A stretch of 64,000 nt of DNA from Clostridium sp. BJN0013 (GCF_040939125.1 NZ_CP162495.1:2356001-2420000); one strand, 5' to 3'. Shown: positions 17,862-27,735, counted from the first letter of the stretch. Program-made: numbers and translations. The notes: generated by a model from the letters alone, not told the origin.

Positions 17862-19079
17862 TTATTTGGATTTTGGTGAGATTTTCTTCTCAACTAAGGA
17901 TTTTGTATCTCTAGCTATTACAAGCTCTTCATTAGTAGGAATTACAAATACTTTTGTTTTTGAATCTGCAGTAGTTATTTCTGTGGCCTTTCCTCTTATA
18001 TTGTTCTTCTCTTCATCTATGGTAATTCCAAGATAGGTAAGCCCTGAACATATTGCAGTTCTACCAATAGATGAATTTTCTCCTACACCTGCTGTAAATA
18101 CTATGGCATCCACTCCATCTAAAACAGCTACATAAGAACCTATAAAAGATTTTACCCTGTAATAAAATACGTCTAATGCAAGCTGTGCTCTTCTATCGTG
18201 TTTAAAGCTTGCAATTTCCTCTACATCTCTAAAATCACTGCTTATCCCCGACATTCCAAGTATACCGGACTCATTGTTCATTATATTGCTTATTTCATCT
18301 ATGGACATACCTATTTCGTTTATTAGAAATGGTATTATAGCTGGATCTATATCGCCACACCTAGTTCCCATGGCTAAACCTGCAAGTGGAGTAAATCCCA
18401 TATTTGTATCTATTGACTTTCCTCTATCCACAGCACAAATACTAGCTCCATTTCCTAAGTGACAAGTTATTATCTTAAGTTCAGATATATCTTTTCCCAT
18501 AAGCCTAGCTGCTTCCTCTGATACAAATCTGTGAGAAGTTCCATGAAATCCATATTTTCTAATTCCATATCTTTCATATAGTTCATAAGGCAATGGATAA
18601 ATATATGCATATTTGGGCATGGTATGATGAAAAGCCGTATCAAATACTGCCACCATAGGGGCCTTAGGCATTAATGCCTTGCAAGCATTTATTCCTATTA
18701 TATTTGGCGGATTATGCAACGGTGCCAATTTACTGCACTCCTTTAAAGATTCCATAACTTTGTCATCTATAATAACTGCATCTGAATATTGTTCACCTCC
18801 ATGAACAACTCTATGTCCTACAGCAGATATTTCAGACATATCCTTTATTACACCATGTTCTTTATCTACAAGAGCCTCCAGCACTAATTTAACAGCTACT
18901 TTATGATCTTTTATAGGTTCGGTTACCACATGTTTTTTACCATTAACTTTGTGAGTTAACATGGAGCCATCTATTCCTATCCTTTCCACAAGCCCCTTAG
19001 CCAAAACTTTTTCATCTTCCATGTTTATTAGCTGATACTTTAAAGATGAGCTTCCACAATTTACTACCAATATTTTCAT
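17862..19079 (-). CDS. ackA: acetate kinase
   Basis: Converts acetyl phosphate and ADP to acetate and ATP, the energy-yielding end of the Pta-Ack route. [17 protein letters not shown] is the N-terminal ASKHA phosphate motif; [22 protein letters not shown] and FTAGVGENS follow. About 405 residues. Two ATGs compete. The second, at 19079, is 9 bases after AGGAGG and gives the family's usual MKIL start, while the first (19085) is only 3 bases away. Unusually, pta is about 900 bases upstream instead of adjacent. Confidence 0.97.
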   Translation of the reverse strand: MKILVVNCGSSSLKYQLINMEDEKVLAKGLVERIGIDGSMLTHKVNGKKHVVTEPIKDHKVAVKLVLEALVDKEHGVIKDMSEISAVGHRVVHGGEQYSDAVIIDDKVMESLKECSKLAPLHNPPNIIGINACKALMPKAPMVAVFDTAFHHTMPKYAYIYPLPYELYERYGIRKYGFHGTSHRFVSEEAARLMGKDISELKIITCHLGNGASICAVDRGKSIDTNMGFTPLAGLAMGTRCGDIDPAIIPFLINEIGMSIDEISNIMNNESGILGMSGISSDFRDVEEIASFKHDRRAQLALDVFYYRVKSFIGSYVAVLDGVDAIVFTAGVGENSSIGRTAICSGLTYLGITIDEEKNNIRGKATEITTADSKTKVFVIPTNEELVIARDTKSLVEKKISPKSK

Positions 19080-19085
19080 ATACAT

Positions 19086-19988
19086 TTTCCTCCTAATAAA
19101 ATTAATCTTTATGTTTTGTTATAATAACCCTATATTAAGTTTATAGTTATTTAATAATTAGTGTTTTAATATACTTTTAAATCTCATTAAAAATATTCTA
19201 AATAATGCTTGTTTAAAAACTCAAGTTTATTCAAAATTTTATACCATAATACCTCTGTAAAATATAGTTAAAACAAACATTTTTATATTAGTAAATAAAT
19301 ATTATTAATAATATTTATTTACCAGTCATACACTAATATTAAAATAAAATTTTATTTATTAAAGAAACTCATAATATTTTTAATTCACTTTATCTAAATA
19401 TAAAGTCTATAACATTTATTATTATAAAATCATTAACTTACGTATATACTCTTAAGTTTTTGCTATGTTTTTTAAATTCACCAAAATTATTAGTCATAGG
19501 AACATTAAATTATTACTGGACTTATAGAATTTTAAGTAAAGTGAAAGCGATACCAATATTAATAATTTAGTAAAGCAATTAATTTATCCCATAACACATA
19601 AAAATCACAACTAATTTAAAACACCAAGTATTAATATGTAAAATATATACTAATATTATTTTAACCATAAATGATAAATTATACAACTATTTATTATTTA
19701 TATAATTTTAGCATATAAACCTTACTTTCATTATCTAATATTTTAACAAAATTTATCAAATCTATACAATATATAAATACAAACTATTTAAAAGTTTTTG
19801 ACTTTAAATACCCTGTATTTTAATTTTCATAAAAATAAAATATGTAATTTAATTTTTTATATAACGATGTCTTGCTTCCATCATTTTTGTATAAGCTATC
19901 CTTTGTTGGATTTTAAAATATTAAACCACAAAGTGACAGCTTATTCCTATTTAAGTAATTAATCTTCTATAAAAGTTTATAACAAATT
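19086..19988. other. about 900 bp AT-rich gene-free spacer between pta and ackA
   Basis: No open frame of useful length occurs on either strand and I recognise no RNA gene. The DNA is extremely AT-rich with only scattered GC. It contains a perfect 32-bp palindrome (19291-19322). TATAAT-like hexamers are frequent, as expected by chance at this composition. No dispersed-repeat copy and no transposase remnant was seen. It may be decayed sequence or a long leader or regulatory region for ackA. Confidence 0.6.
19291..19322. repeat. perfect 32-bp palindrome upstream of ackA
   Basis: GTAAATAAATATTATT (19291-19306) is followed directly by its exact reverse complement. There is no loop, so it is more like a dimeric-regulator site or cruciform-prone DNA than a terminator. 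It lies about 210 bases before the ackA start. Confidence 0.7.
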
Positions 19989-20984
19989 CTAACTCTGTGC
20001 TTGAACTGCAGTTACAGCCACTACCTTTACTATATCATCAACACTGCAACCTCTTGATAAATCGTTTATAGGCTTTGCAAATCCCTGGCATATAGGTCCT
20101 ATAGCTTCAGCTTTCGCAAATCTTTGAACTAACTTATATCCTATATTTCCTGCTTGTATGTCAGGGAATATAAGTACATTAGCTTTTCCTGCTACTTTAC
20201 TGTTAGGAGCTTTTAAGTCCGCAACTTTTTTTACTATGGCAGCATCTAATTGAAGTTCTCCATCTATATCTAAATCAGGTCTAGCTTCTTTAGCAAGCTT
20301 TGTTGCCTTTGTAACTTTATCTACCAATTCATGACTAGCACTTCCCATAGTAGAAAATGAAAGCATAGCAACTCTTGGTTCTATTTTACACAAACTTTTT
20401 GCAGTTTCCGCTGTAGTTATTGCAATTGAAGCTAACTCTTCAGCAGTAGGGTATACATTTACAGCACAATCAGCAAATAACAGGAATCCATCTTCTCCAT
20501 ATTCACAATCTGGTACACTCATTAAAAATATACTGGAAACTACAGAAGCACCTGGAACTGTCTTTACTATTTGAAGCCCAGGTCTTAAGAGATCTCCTGT
20601 TGTATGTATTGCACCTGAAACTAAGCCATCTGCATCTCCAAGTTTTACTATCATTGTTGCAAAGTATATAGGATCTCTAACTATTTTATCTGCCTTTTCT
20701 AGTGTAACTCCCTTATTCTTTCTGATTTCATAAAAAGCATTGGCATAGCCTGCTGTCTTACTTGAAGTCTCAGGATCTACTATCTCAGCTCCAGCTAAAT
20801 TCACTCCCAATTTAGATGCATTTTCTTTTATTACATTTTCGCTTCCTACCAGAATTATGTCTGCAATACCATTTTTTATTATTTCTTCGCAAGCTTTAAT
20901 GTTCCTTTGTTCTTCTCCCTCCGCCAAAACAATTTTTTTCTTATTTGACTTAGCCAAGTCAAAAATTTTTTCCATTAATTTCAT
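19989..20984 (-). CDS. pta: phosphate acetyltransferase
   Basis: Interconverts acetyl-CoA and acetyl phosphate, supplying AckA. The 331-residue protein is the short, single-domain Firmicute form. It has KKIVLAEGEEQRNIKA at the N-terminus, DADGLVSGAIHTTGDLLRPGLQIVKT in the middle and FPDIQAGNIGYKLVQRF near the end, all typical. ATG at 20984 follows GAAAGGAG. It has its own promoter. The 3' side opens on the long spacer before ackA, so co-transcription of the two is not certain. Confidence 0.97.
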   Translation of the reverse strand: MKLMEKIFDLAKSNKKKIVLAEGEEQRNIKACEEIIKNGIADIILVGSENVIKENASKLGVNLAGAEIVDPETSSKTAGYANAFYEIRKNKGVTLEKADKIVRDPIYFATMIVKLGDADGLVSGAIHTTGDLLRPGLQIVKTVPGASVVSSIFLMSVPDCEYGEDGFLLFADCAVNVYPTAEELASIAITTAETAKSLCKIEPRVAMLSFSTMGSASHELVDKVTKATKLAKEARPDLDIDGELQLDAAIVKKVADLKAPNSKVAGKANVLIFPDIQAGNIGYKLVQRFAKAEAIGPICQGFAKPINDLSRGCSVDDIVKVVAVTAVQAQS

Positions 20985-21037
20985 GTTTTATTCTCCTTTC
21001 AAATTTTAAATTTAGATAATTAAGATTATACACTTAT

Positions 21038-21067
21038 ACTATAATCCTTTTTACCTATATTTTTCAA
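21038..21067 (-). promoter_or_regulatory. promoter of pta
   Basis: Minus strand TTGAAA (21062-21067), 18-base spacer, TATAGT (21038-21043), about 55 bases before the pta ATG. Confidence 0.6.
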
Positions 21068-21247
21068 TGGAAAATTATTTGATTTTAATATTTTATTAAA
21101 ATTTTTTCTCTCTAGATACAAATATTTTATAATCATTTTTTAATATTTCATGTTTTAATATTTCATGAAAAAATAATTATAATAAACGAAATTTTACTGG
21201 TATAATATTTGTATAAATATAAATGCCAAGGAAAGGAATTTTAGTAT

Positions 21248-22474
21248 ATGAAAATAACTGGTATAATAGTCGAGTATAATCCTTTTCACAATGGTCATAA
21301 ATATCATATTGAAAAAACAAAATCCATAACAAACTGTGATAGTATAATTGCAGTAATAAGTGGAAACTTTGTACAAAGAGGGGCCCCCTCTATGGTAGAC
21401 AAATGGAACAAAACTAAAATGGCTCTTTTAAACGGAGTTGATTTAGTGTTAGAACTTCCAGTTCTCTATAGTTTATCTTCTGCAGAATTTTTTGCCTACG
21501 GAGCTGTAAGCCTTTTAGAAAATTTAGGAGTAGTAGAAAATTTGTGCTTTGGAAGTGAGTGTGAAGATATTAAACTATTAACTCTTATAGGAAAAATTCT
21601 ATGTGAAGAACCAGAAGAATTGAGATTAACTTTAAAAGAAAAACTATACCAGGGTATGTCTTATGCTTCTGCACGAGGGTATGCCTTAAAAGAATTTTTT
21701 TGCCGTAAATATCCTCTTAAAAATAACAGTATAACAGAAATACTTCATTTACCTAACAATATACTGGCAATAGAATACTGTAAGAGCCTAGCAAGACTTA
21801 AAAGTACTATTAATCCTGTGTCCATAAAAAGAATCGGAAATTCATATAACAGTACACATATAAATCATGGTTTTTCAAGTGCTACCTCCATTCGCAATTT
21901 TTTAAAAGAAAATAATTCTCTACAGGAACTAGAAAAAGCTTTGCCTTATAATATATTATGTATTTTAAGGAATTTAAGTCACTCCAATTATAAATTTACT
22001 TTTGAAGATTCTCTAGTGCCTTACTTAAAATATAAAAATTTATTTTATGGAAAGAATATAAAATATTTACCTGACGTATCAGAGGGACTTGAAAATAGAA
22101 TAGAAAAAGCTTTAAAAAATGCTTCTTCCTATGACCAAATTATAAATTATGCTAAAACCAAACGATATACCTACAGCCGCATAAGTAGAATTCTATGCCA
22201 ATTTTTCTTAGGATTTGAAAATTTAGATACAAAAGCTTTAAGGAAAAATAAATGTCCTTATGGAAGAGTTTTAGGATTTAACAGTAAAGGTATGGAAATA
22301 TTGAAAGAAATAAAACAAAATTCCTCTATACCTATATATACAAAACTTCCTAAAAATATAAATGATACATTAAAATTAGATATTATGGCCACAAAAGGCT
22401 ATAGTCTTTTAAATAAAAATATAGCCTTCAATCAAGATTATATTTCAAGTCCACTTATAATGGATAAAATTTAG
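21248..22474 (+). CDS. tmcAL: tRNA(Met) cytidine acetate ligase TmcAL
   Basis: Activates acetate with ATP and transfers it to C34 of elongator tRNA(Met). The nucleotidyltransferase signature EYNPFHNGHKYHIE is near residue 9, and ISGNFVQRGAPSMVDKW and the GFSSATSIRNFL stretch match the former DUF795 family. 408 residues. It is divergent from pta, with a TATAAT at 21201-21206 in the shared 263-base region. Use of acetate gives a plausible, unproven link to the adjacent acetate genes. Confidence 0.93.
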   Translation: MKITGIIVEYNPFHNGHKYHIEKTKSITNCDSIIAVISGNFVQRGAPSMVDKWNKTKMALLNGVDLVLELPVLYSLSSAEFFAYGAVSLLENLGVVENLCFGSECEDIKLLTLIGKILCEEPEELRLTLKEKLYQGMSYASARGYALKEFFCRKYPLKNNSITEILHLPNNILAIEYCKSLARLKSTINPVSIKRIGNSYNSTHINHGFSSATSIRNFLKENNSLQELEKALPYNILCILRNLSHSNYKFTFEDSLVPYLKYKNLFYGKNIKYLPDVSEGLENRIEKALKNASSYDQIINYAKTKRYTYSRISRILCQFFLGFENLDTKALRKNKCPYGRVLGFNSKGMEILKEIKQNSSIPIYTKLPKNINDTLKLDIMATKGYSLLNKNIAFNQDYISSPLIMDKI

Positions 22475-22541
22475 AATAAGTAGCCTGCTTAATAAATATA
22501 CTTTACTAAATCATATATTATATTTATTAAAATTTTTATCT

Positions 22542-22681
22542 GAGCGCGGTAATTGGCTAATACTCCCATCTTCTTTAAAGTGAGAGATAAGCACGACTAA
22601 CGCGCCTGAATAAGTTCTTCTAAGGTTCAGATGGAGATAAGCATTTCTCTATAGCAAACTCCACCTGAACCTTAGAATCAC
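22542..22681 (+). repeat. dispersed structured repeat, copy A (best copy)
   Basis: A roughly 140-base unit with three possible helices. GCGCG near its start can pair with CGCGC (about 22600). Inside is CTCCCAT ... GTGAGAG (22563-22586). Then a long hairpin has 19-base arms TTCTAAGGTTCAGATGGAG (22618-22636) and CTCCACCTGAACCTTAGAA (22659-22677) with one mismatch. Related copies are at 17707-17844 and 63651-63790, with partial ones at 51881-51930 and 6853-6904. It runs up to the start region of ylbJ on the same strand. Confidence 0.85.
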
Positions 22682-22708
22682 TTGATATTAGAAAGTAGGC
22701 GATTGACT

Positions 22709-23875
22709 TTGGAATTTTTACTTTATTTTTTAATATGTGCAATAATAATTCTTTTATATATTTTATTTAAGAACACAAATTTAATTGTAACCATAATCTG
22801 TTCAATTTTAATAGTACAAATTATAATGGCTCCAAAAATATGTATAGATGGAGTAATTATGGGAAGTTTTTTATTCTTTTATAAAGTGTTTCCATCCCTA
22901 TTTTCATTTTTAGTTGTATGTAATATAATTCTCTGTTATGATGGAATAAATATATATTCTAAATTAATAGGAAAAATCTTGTGCAAACCACTTAAACTTC
23001 CTATAAGTTGCAGCTTTGTAGTAATAATAAGTATACTCTGTGGCTATCCTTTAGGTGCCAAATACGCCTGTGAACTATATGAAAAAAACATAATAGATTC
23101 TTTTACCTGCGAAAGACTTTTAAATATAGCGTCTAATGCAAGTCCCATATTTATATTAGGTTCTGTAGGAATATCTATGCTTAAAAACTCCTTTATAGGT
23201 TATATATTATTATTGTCCAATTTTTTATCCTGTATTGTCATGGGACTTTTACTTCCTGCCAAAAAATCCTACAAAAATTATAACTTTGAGAAAACCCATA
23301 CTTATGTTTATGAAAATATAGGAATATCAATAAAAAGAAGCATAGAAAATTCTCTAACAACTTGCATATCTATAGGAGGATTTATAATTATATTTTCTGT
23401 AGTTAATAATATTTTAAAACACAATTTTTTATTTGATTCCCTCGTATATAGAATTTCAAATATAATAGGGATTTCCAAAGATATAGTAGAAGGTACTTTA
23501 CTTGGAATAATAGAAATGACAAATGGGTGCAATCTTATATCATCTTCTACTGCTTCCACTACTTTAAAACTTATAATTATAAGTTTTTTATTTACTTTTA
23601 GCGGTATTTGTATTATATTTCAGGTTTACTCTTTTACCTATAAATTTAAAATATCCATAAAAAAATATATAATCAGAAAAATGTTTCAGGGAATTATATG
23701 TTCTATAATAAGTTTTTTACTTTATAATTTATCTTTTCACAAATTATCTACACAAACTTTTTTACCTAACTATAAAATTACAGGAGATTTAAGTAATGTA
23801 TTTATACTTACTTTAATTTTACTCATAGTACCCTGGTTATTATTTAAATTAAAACACTTATTTCATATCTCTTAA
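22709..23875 (+). CDS. ylbJ: sporulation integral membrane protein YlbJ
   Basis: A polytopic membrane protein of about 388 residues with around eight helices. CGYPLGAKYACELYE and LLNIASNASPIFILGSVG match the YlbJ/nucleoside-recognition-gate family needed for spore cortex formation. No ATG exists at the 5' end. The TTG at 22709 is about 9 bases after AAGTAGG; TTGs at 22703 and 22682 are alternatives. The last 18 bases overlap the convergent gene at 23858. The repeat copy ends just before the ribosome binding site. Confidence 0.85.
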   Translation: MEFLLYFLICAIIILLYILFKNTNLIVTIICSILIVQIIMAPKICIDGVIMGSFLFFYKVFPSLFSFLVVCNIILCYDGINIYSKLIGKILCKPLKLPISCSFVVIISILCGYPLGAKYACELYEKNIIDSFTCERLLNIASNASPIFILGSVGISMLKNSFIGYILLLSNFLSCIVMGLLLPAKKSYKNYNFEKTHTYVYENIGISIKRSIENSLTTCISIGGFIIIFSVVNNILKHNFLFDSLVYRISNIIGISKDIVEGTLLGIIEMTNGCNLISSSTASTTLKLIIISFLFTFSGICIIFQVYSFTYKFKISIKKYIIRKMFQGIICSIISFLLYNLSFHKLSTQTFLPNYKITGDLSNVFILTLILLIVPWLLFKLKHLFHIS

Positions 23876-24382
23876 CTGCTTTATATTATCTTTTATAGAT
23901 TCAGTATTTAAATTTATACTACCTTCTAAATTATCTAAAAACTCTTGAAGTTCTAACTTTAAACTTGACAACATTTCATTGCTTTTACGTAATATTTCAC
24001 TATCCAATTGACTTAACATTTCATCTGCATAGTCCCTTGCACCTACTCTTATTGCTTTGGCATTTTTTTGTGCAGATGAAATAATCTCTTCAGCTCTTAT
24101 ATTGGCCTCTTTTGTAATATCATGATTTTCTATCTGACGTCTTAATAAATTTAAATTTTGTTTTTTTATATCATCTGCTTCTTGTACAGCTTCAGTTAAA
24201 ATTCTCTCTTTTTCTTCTATTATCCACTGTGCTTTTTTTAATTCACTTGGAAGACAATTAATTATTCTGTCCAATATCTCTGATATTTCATTTTTATTCA
24301 CCATAACTTTTTTACTTAAAGGAACTTTGGCAGAAGTATCTACAATCTCTTGAAGATATTCCAGTAGTTTGATAACATCCAT
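23858..24382 (-). CDS. coiled-coil protein, DivIVA/ATP-synthase-b-like helix pattern
   Basis: 174 residues. After a short N-terminal segment (MDVIKLLEYLQEIVDTSAKV) nearly the whole protein is charged heptad-like helix, including KKAQWIIEEKERILTEAVQEADD and ANIRAEEIISSAQKNAKAI. No membrane segment or catalytic motif is visible. Homologues commonly lie next to coaD in clostridia and are annotated only as ATPase or coiled-coil proteins. A structural or scaffold role is likely but unproven. Its end overlaps ylbJ by 18 bases in convergent orientation. Confidence 0.75.
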   Translation of the reverse strand: MDVIKLLEYLQEIVDTSAKVPLSKKVMVNKNEISEILDRIINCLPSELKKAQWIIEEKERILTEAVQEADDIKKQNLNLLRRQIENHDITKEANIRAEEIISSAQKNAKAIRVGARDYADEMLSQLDSEILRKSNEMLSSLKLELQEFLDNLEGSINLNTESIKDNIKQLRDMK

Positions 24383-24403
24383 ACTCTTTCCCCCTAAGGT
24401 GTA

Positions 24404-24898
24404 TCAACAATTTTTATAAGCTTTATCAAATTTTTTAATAATATCAATAATCACTTCTTTAGGAACCAATTCTTCTATACATCCCCCAAACATAGCTACT
24501 TGTTTTACAGAAGATGAACTTAAAAACGAATTCATAGCACTGGCCATCATAAAAACCGTATCTATATTAGGATCAAGTTTTTTATTCATAAGAGACATCT
24601 GACATTCATATTCAAAATCCGATACAGCTCTTAATCCTTTTACTATAACTTGACTTTGTTTTTCCTTCATAAAATCTATTAAAAGTCCACTAAAACTTTC
24701 AACCTTTACATTTGGCATATCTTTTACCACTCTTTTTATCAATTCTACTCTTTCTTCAACAGTAAATAATCCCTTCTTGTCAGGATTGACTAGTACTCCA
24801 ACTATTAATTCATCAAATACTTTAGATGCCCTATCTATTATATCTAAATGTCCATTGGTTATAGGATCAAAACTTCCAGGATATATTGCCCTACTCAT
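24404..24898 (-). CDS. coaD: phosphopantetheine adenylyltransferase
   Basis: Penultimate step of coenzyme A synthesis, adenylating 4'-phosphopantetheine. The N-terminal [19 protein letters not shown] contains the nucleotidyltransferase T/HxGH motif (NGHLD), and [20 protein letters not shown] plus [12 protein letters not shown] complete the active site. 164 residues, the normal size. It follows rsmD with a 5-base gap, the usual rsmD-coaD pair, and is probably transcribed from the rsmD promoter. Confidence 0.97.
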   Translation of the reverse strand: MSRAIYPGSFDPITNGHLDIIDRASKVFDELIVGVLVNPDKKGLFTVEERVELIKRVVKDMPNVKVESFSGLLIDFMKEKQSQVIVKGLRAVSDFEYECQMSLMNKKLDPNIDTVFMMASAMNSFLSSSSVKQVAMFGGCIEELVPKEVIIDIIKKFDKAYKNC

Positions 24899-24903
24899 AA
24901 TAA

Positions 24904-25464
24904 TTAGTCCTCCTTGTATTTATAAAAACACACTGTAGTATTTCCGTACTTTCTATGATCTGCTAAAATTATGTTATTACTCCCTTTATATATCTCCTCA
25001 CCTGTATCAATCTTAGTAACTATAATTCCACTTTTACACAATAATTTTTTACTTTCTACTATTTCTATAACCGGTGGAATCATATTTTTTTTATAGGGTG
25101 GATCAACAAATATTATATCGAATATTTCTGTTTTTCTTTTTATTTGTCTAAGAAATTCATAAGAATCCTTATTTATGGTTTCACAAATTTCACCAAAACC
25201 CAAACTTTCCACATTTTGTTTTAAAAAAGAAAATGTATCTTTATCCCTATCAACCAATAAACATTTTTTAGCCCCTCTGCTTATAGCCTCAAGGCCCAAA
25301 CTTCCCGTACCTGCAAATACATCTAACACGCAAGAACCATAGATTCTATTTTGTATTATGTTAAACATAGCTTCCTTTACCCTGTCTAAAGTAGGTCTTG
25401 TAGTATCATATCCTTTAGGAGACATTAATCTTCTTCCTTTTGCAAGACCTCCAATTACTCTCAT
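24904..25464 (-). CDS. rsmD: 16S rRNA (guanine-966-N2)-methyltransferase RsmD
   Basis: Methylates G966 of 16S rRNA in assembled 30S subunits. The protein begins [13 protein letters not shown], then [15 protein letters not shown], the S-adenosylmethionine site [20 protein letters not shown] and the catalytic DPPY ([10 protein letters not shown]). 186 residues. A good promoter lies about 50 bases upstream and coaD follows immediately. Confidence 0.95.
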   Translation of the reverse strand: MRVIGGLAKGRRLMSPKGYDTTRPTLDRVKEAMFNIIQNRIYGSCVLDVFAGTGSLGLEAISRGAKKCLLVDRDKDTFSFLKQNVESLGFGEICETINKDSYEFLRQIKRKTEIFDIIFVDPPYKKNMIPPVIEIVESKKLLCKSGIIVTKIDTGEEIYKGSNNIILADHRKYGNTTVCFYKYKED

Positions 25465-25512
25465 AATTTTTTCCCTACCTTCTATATTTCATATACTGCA
25501 TTTTTCTATAAT

Positions 25513-25541
25513 ATTTTAACATATATGTTTCTATTATTCAA
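25513..25541 (-). promoter_or_regulatory. promoter of rsmD-coaD
   Basis: Minus strand TTGAAT (25536-25541), 17-base spacer, TAAAAT (25513-25518). Confidence 0.6.
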
Positions 25542-25589
25542 AACCATTTCAATAGGTGCTATATAAATCCTCTACATTAAATTTTTAAA

Positions 25590-27629
25590 CTAATTAAAAC
25601 TTATGATTTTAGAAGTTTTCTCTAATTTATCCATAAGTTCCTTTTTAATTTTTTCGTCCTCACTTTGTTTACTTTCTAGAAACTTCTTTGCTTCTAAATT
25701 GGCCAATCTAAATATATGTATATCTTCTGATAAATTTGAAAAAATCAATCCATTTTCACCATGCTGTTTAAATCCAAAAATTTCTCCTGTACCTCTTATT
25801 TTTAAATCTTCTTCTGCAATAAAAAATCCATCATTGCTACTTCTCATTATTTCCATTCTTCTCCTTGTGAAATCATTTTTAATGTCTGCAATTAAAATAC
25901 AATAAGATTTATATTCTCCCCTTCCAACTCTTCCCCTCAACTGATGAAGCTGTGCCAGTCCAAATCTCTCTGCATTTTCTATTATCATAACTGTAGCATT
26001 TGGCACATTAACACCCACTTCTATAACTGTTGTAGATATAATAGCTTTTATATCTCCATTTTTAAATTTATTCATAGTCTCTTCTTTGGAACCAGATGGC
26101 ATCTTACCATACAATATACCTATCTCTAGGTCTTTGAAATATTTTTCTTTCAATTTATTATAGATTTCTTTTACAGAACTTAAATGTAAATTATTATTTT
26201 CTTCCACTAAAGGACATACTACATATACTTGCCTACCTTTCTTTATCTCTTCTACTGCAAATTTATATACCTTATCTTTTGAATTTTTATCTGTATAATA
26301 AGTATGTATTTTTTTTCTTCCGGGAGGAAGTTCATCTATAGTAGATATATTTAAATCTCCATACAAGCATAAACTTAAAGTTCTTGGAATAGGTGTAGCT
26401 GTCATAACTAAAGTATCTACATGTTTACCTTTATTTATAAGTTTGCTCCTTTGAACCACTCCAAATCTATGTTGTTCATCTGTAACTACCATTCCTATAT
26501 TTTTAAATTCGACATCATCTTCTATGAGGGCATGAGTTCCTATTATAATATCTATCTTTCCAGCTTTTAAATCTCCCTTTATTATCTTTTTATTTTTTTC
26601 AGTAATACTCCCGCAAAGTAATTGTACATTTACTCCTGTATCTTTTAAAAACTTTTTACATTCTTCATAATGCTGGTTTGCAAGTATTTCTGTAGGAGCC
26701 ATAAAAACTGCCTGATATCCATTTTTTACTACATTAAAAATAGCTATAATAGCCACTATAGTTTTTCCGCTGCCTACATCTCCCTGTAACAATCTATTCA
26801 TAGGTAACTCTATTTTTTCATCTAATAATATTTCTCTTATAACCTTATTTTGAGATTTAGTAAGCTCATAAGGTATTTTTTTCTTTAATTCTTTCAATTC
26901 TGGAACTATTTTAAAAGCTATACCTTCTCTATTTTTACTATGATAATTTTTTAACATTAAAATTTTCAAGGAATAGGAAAACAATTCTTGAAATTTAAGT
27001 CTTCTTTTCGCTTCTTCCAATTCTTCTATACTACTGGGTTTATGTATTGCCTTTATAGCTTTATTTAAATTACAAAATTTGTATTTTTTAATTATCCAAA
27101 TGGGTAAATTTTCTTCTATATCTACTTCATTAATTACCTTAGATATAAGTTTTATAAAAATATTATTTGTAATACCCGATTTTAAAGGATAAATCGGTAT
27201 TATTTTATTCTCTTTTTTATTATTTACCTCATTGTTAACCAAGGTAGGATTCATAATAGAAATACTTCCATTAAATCTTTCAATTTTACCCATTATCCTA
27301 TAAACTTTATTTATCTTAAATTTGTTTTTCATATAAGGCTGGTTGAACCATTTACCTTGAAAAGTTCCACTTTCATTCTCAAATACAACTGTAGAAAGTA
27401 TCTTCTTATTCTTAGTTCTTATATCTTTTTCTATAGACTTTACTCTACAGTCTATTATGACCTTTTCAGTTTCAATTTTATTTAAATTATTCAAGCTAGA
27501 GATAACTTCATAATCCCGTGGAAAATATAAAAGCAAGTCTAATATGTTAAATATACAACATCTATTTAAATTTTGAGCAGTTACATCACCTACTCCCTTT
27601 ATAGATTTAACATCATCATATACATTCAT
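25590..27629 (-). CDS. recG: ATP-dependent DNA helicase RecG
   Basis: Remodels stalled replication forks and branched DNA. An N-terminal OB-fold wedge domain is followed by Walker A LLQGDVGSGKTIVA (near 280), the DEQH box MVVTDEQHRFGV, TATPIPRTL and C-terminal helicase motifs ERFGLAQLHQLRGRVGRG. About 679 residues, full length. I prefer the ATG at 27629 with AGGTGA upstream; a GTG three codons earlier overlaps that site. It has its own promoter after the terminator of the DAK gene. Confidence 0.96.
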   Translation of the reverse strand: MNVYDDVKSIKGVGDVTAQNLNRCCIFNILDLLLYFPRDYEVISSLNNLNKIETEKVIIDCRVKSIEKDIRTKNKKILSTVVFENESGTFQGKWFNQPYMKNKFKINKVYRIMGKIERFNGSISIMNPTLVNNEVNNKKENKIIPIYPLKSGITNNIFIKLISKVINEVDIEENLPIWIIKKYKFCNLNKAIKAIHKPSSIEELEEAKRRLKFQELFSYSLKILMLKNYHSKNREGIAFKIVPELKELKKKIPYELTKSQNKVIREILLDEKIELPMNRLLQGDVGSGKTIVAIIAIFNVVKNGYQAVFMAPTEILANQHYEECKKFLKDTGVNVQLLCGSITEKNKKIIKGDLKAGKIDIIIGTHALIEDDVEFKNIGMVVTDEQHRFGVVQRSKLINKGKHVDTLVMTATPIPRTLSLCLYGDLNISTIDELPPGRKKIHTYYTDKNSKDKVYKFAVEEIKKGRQVYVVCPLVEENNNLHLSSVKEIYNKLKEKYFKDLEIGILYGKMPSGSKEETMNKFKNGDIKAIISTTVIEVGVNVPNATVMIIENAERFGLAQLHQLRGRVGRGEYKSYCILIADIKNDFTRRRMEIMRSSNDGFFIAEEDLKIRGTGEIFGFKQHGENGLIFSNLSEDIHIFRLANLEAKKFLESKQSEDEKIKKELMDKLEKTSKIISFN

Positions 27630-27656
27630 ATATCTCACCTACCCTTAATATATCCT

Positions 27657-27685
27657 ATAATAAAATTCTTTTCTTCTTCAATCAA
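27657..27685 (-). promoter_or_regulatory. promoter of recG
   Basis: Minus strand TTGATT (27680-27685), 17-base spacer, TATTAT (27657-27662), directly after the fakA-like terminator. Confidence 0.6.
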
Positions 27686-27703
27686 AAAATAAATAATTTG
27701 CAT

Positions 27704-27735
27704 GAATAAAAAAGCCACAGTAGGCTTTTTTATTC
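27704..27735 (-). terminator. terminator of the Asp23-DAK operon
   Basis: Minus strand AATAAAAAAGCC, loop TACTGT, GGCTTTTTTATT. It overlaps the stop codon of the DAK gene and is nearly symmetrical. Confidence 0.8.

Noticed and set aside
22475-22541. Inverted repeat AATAAATATA/TATATTTATT after tmcAL as a terminator
   Set aside because: All A-T pairs and no clear T-run; too weak to call in AT-rich DNA.
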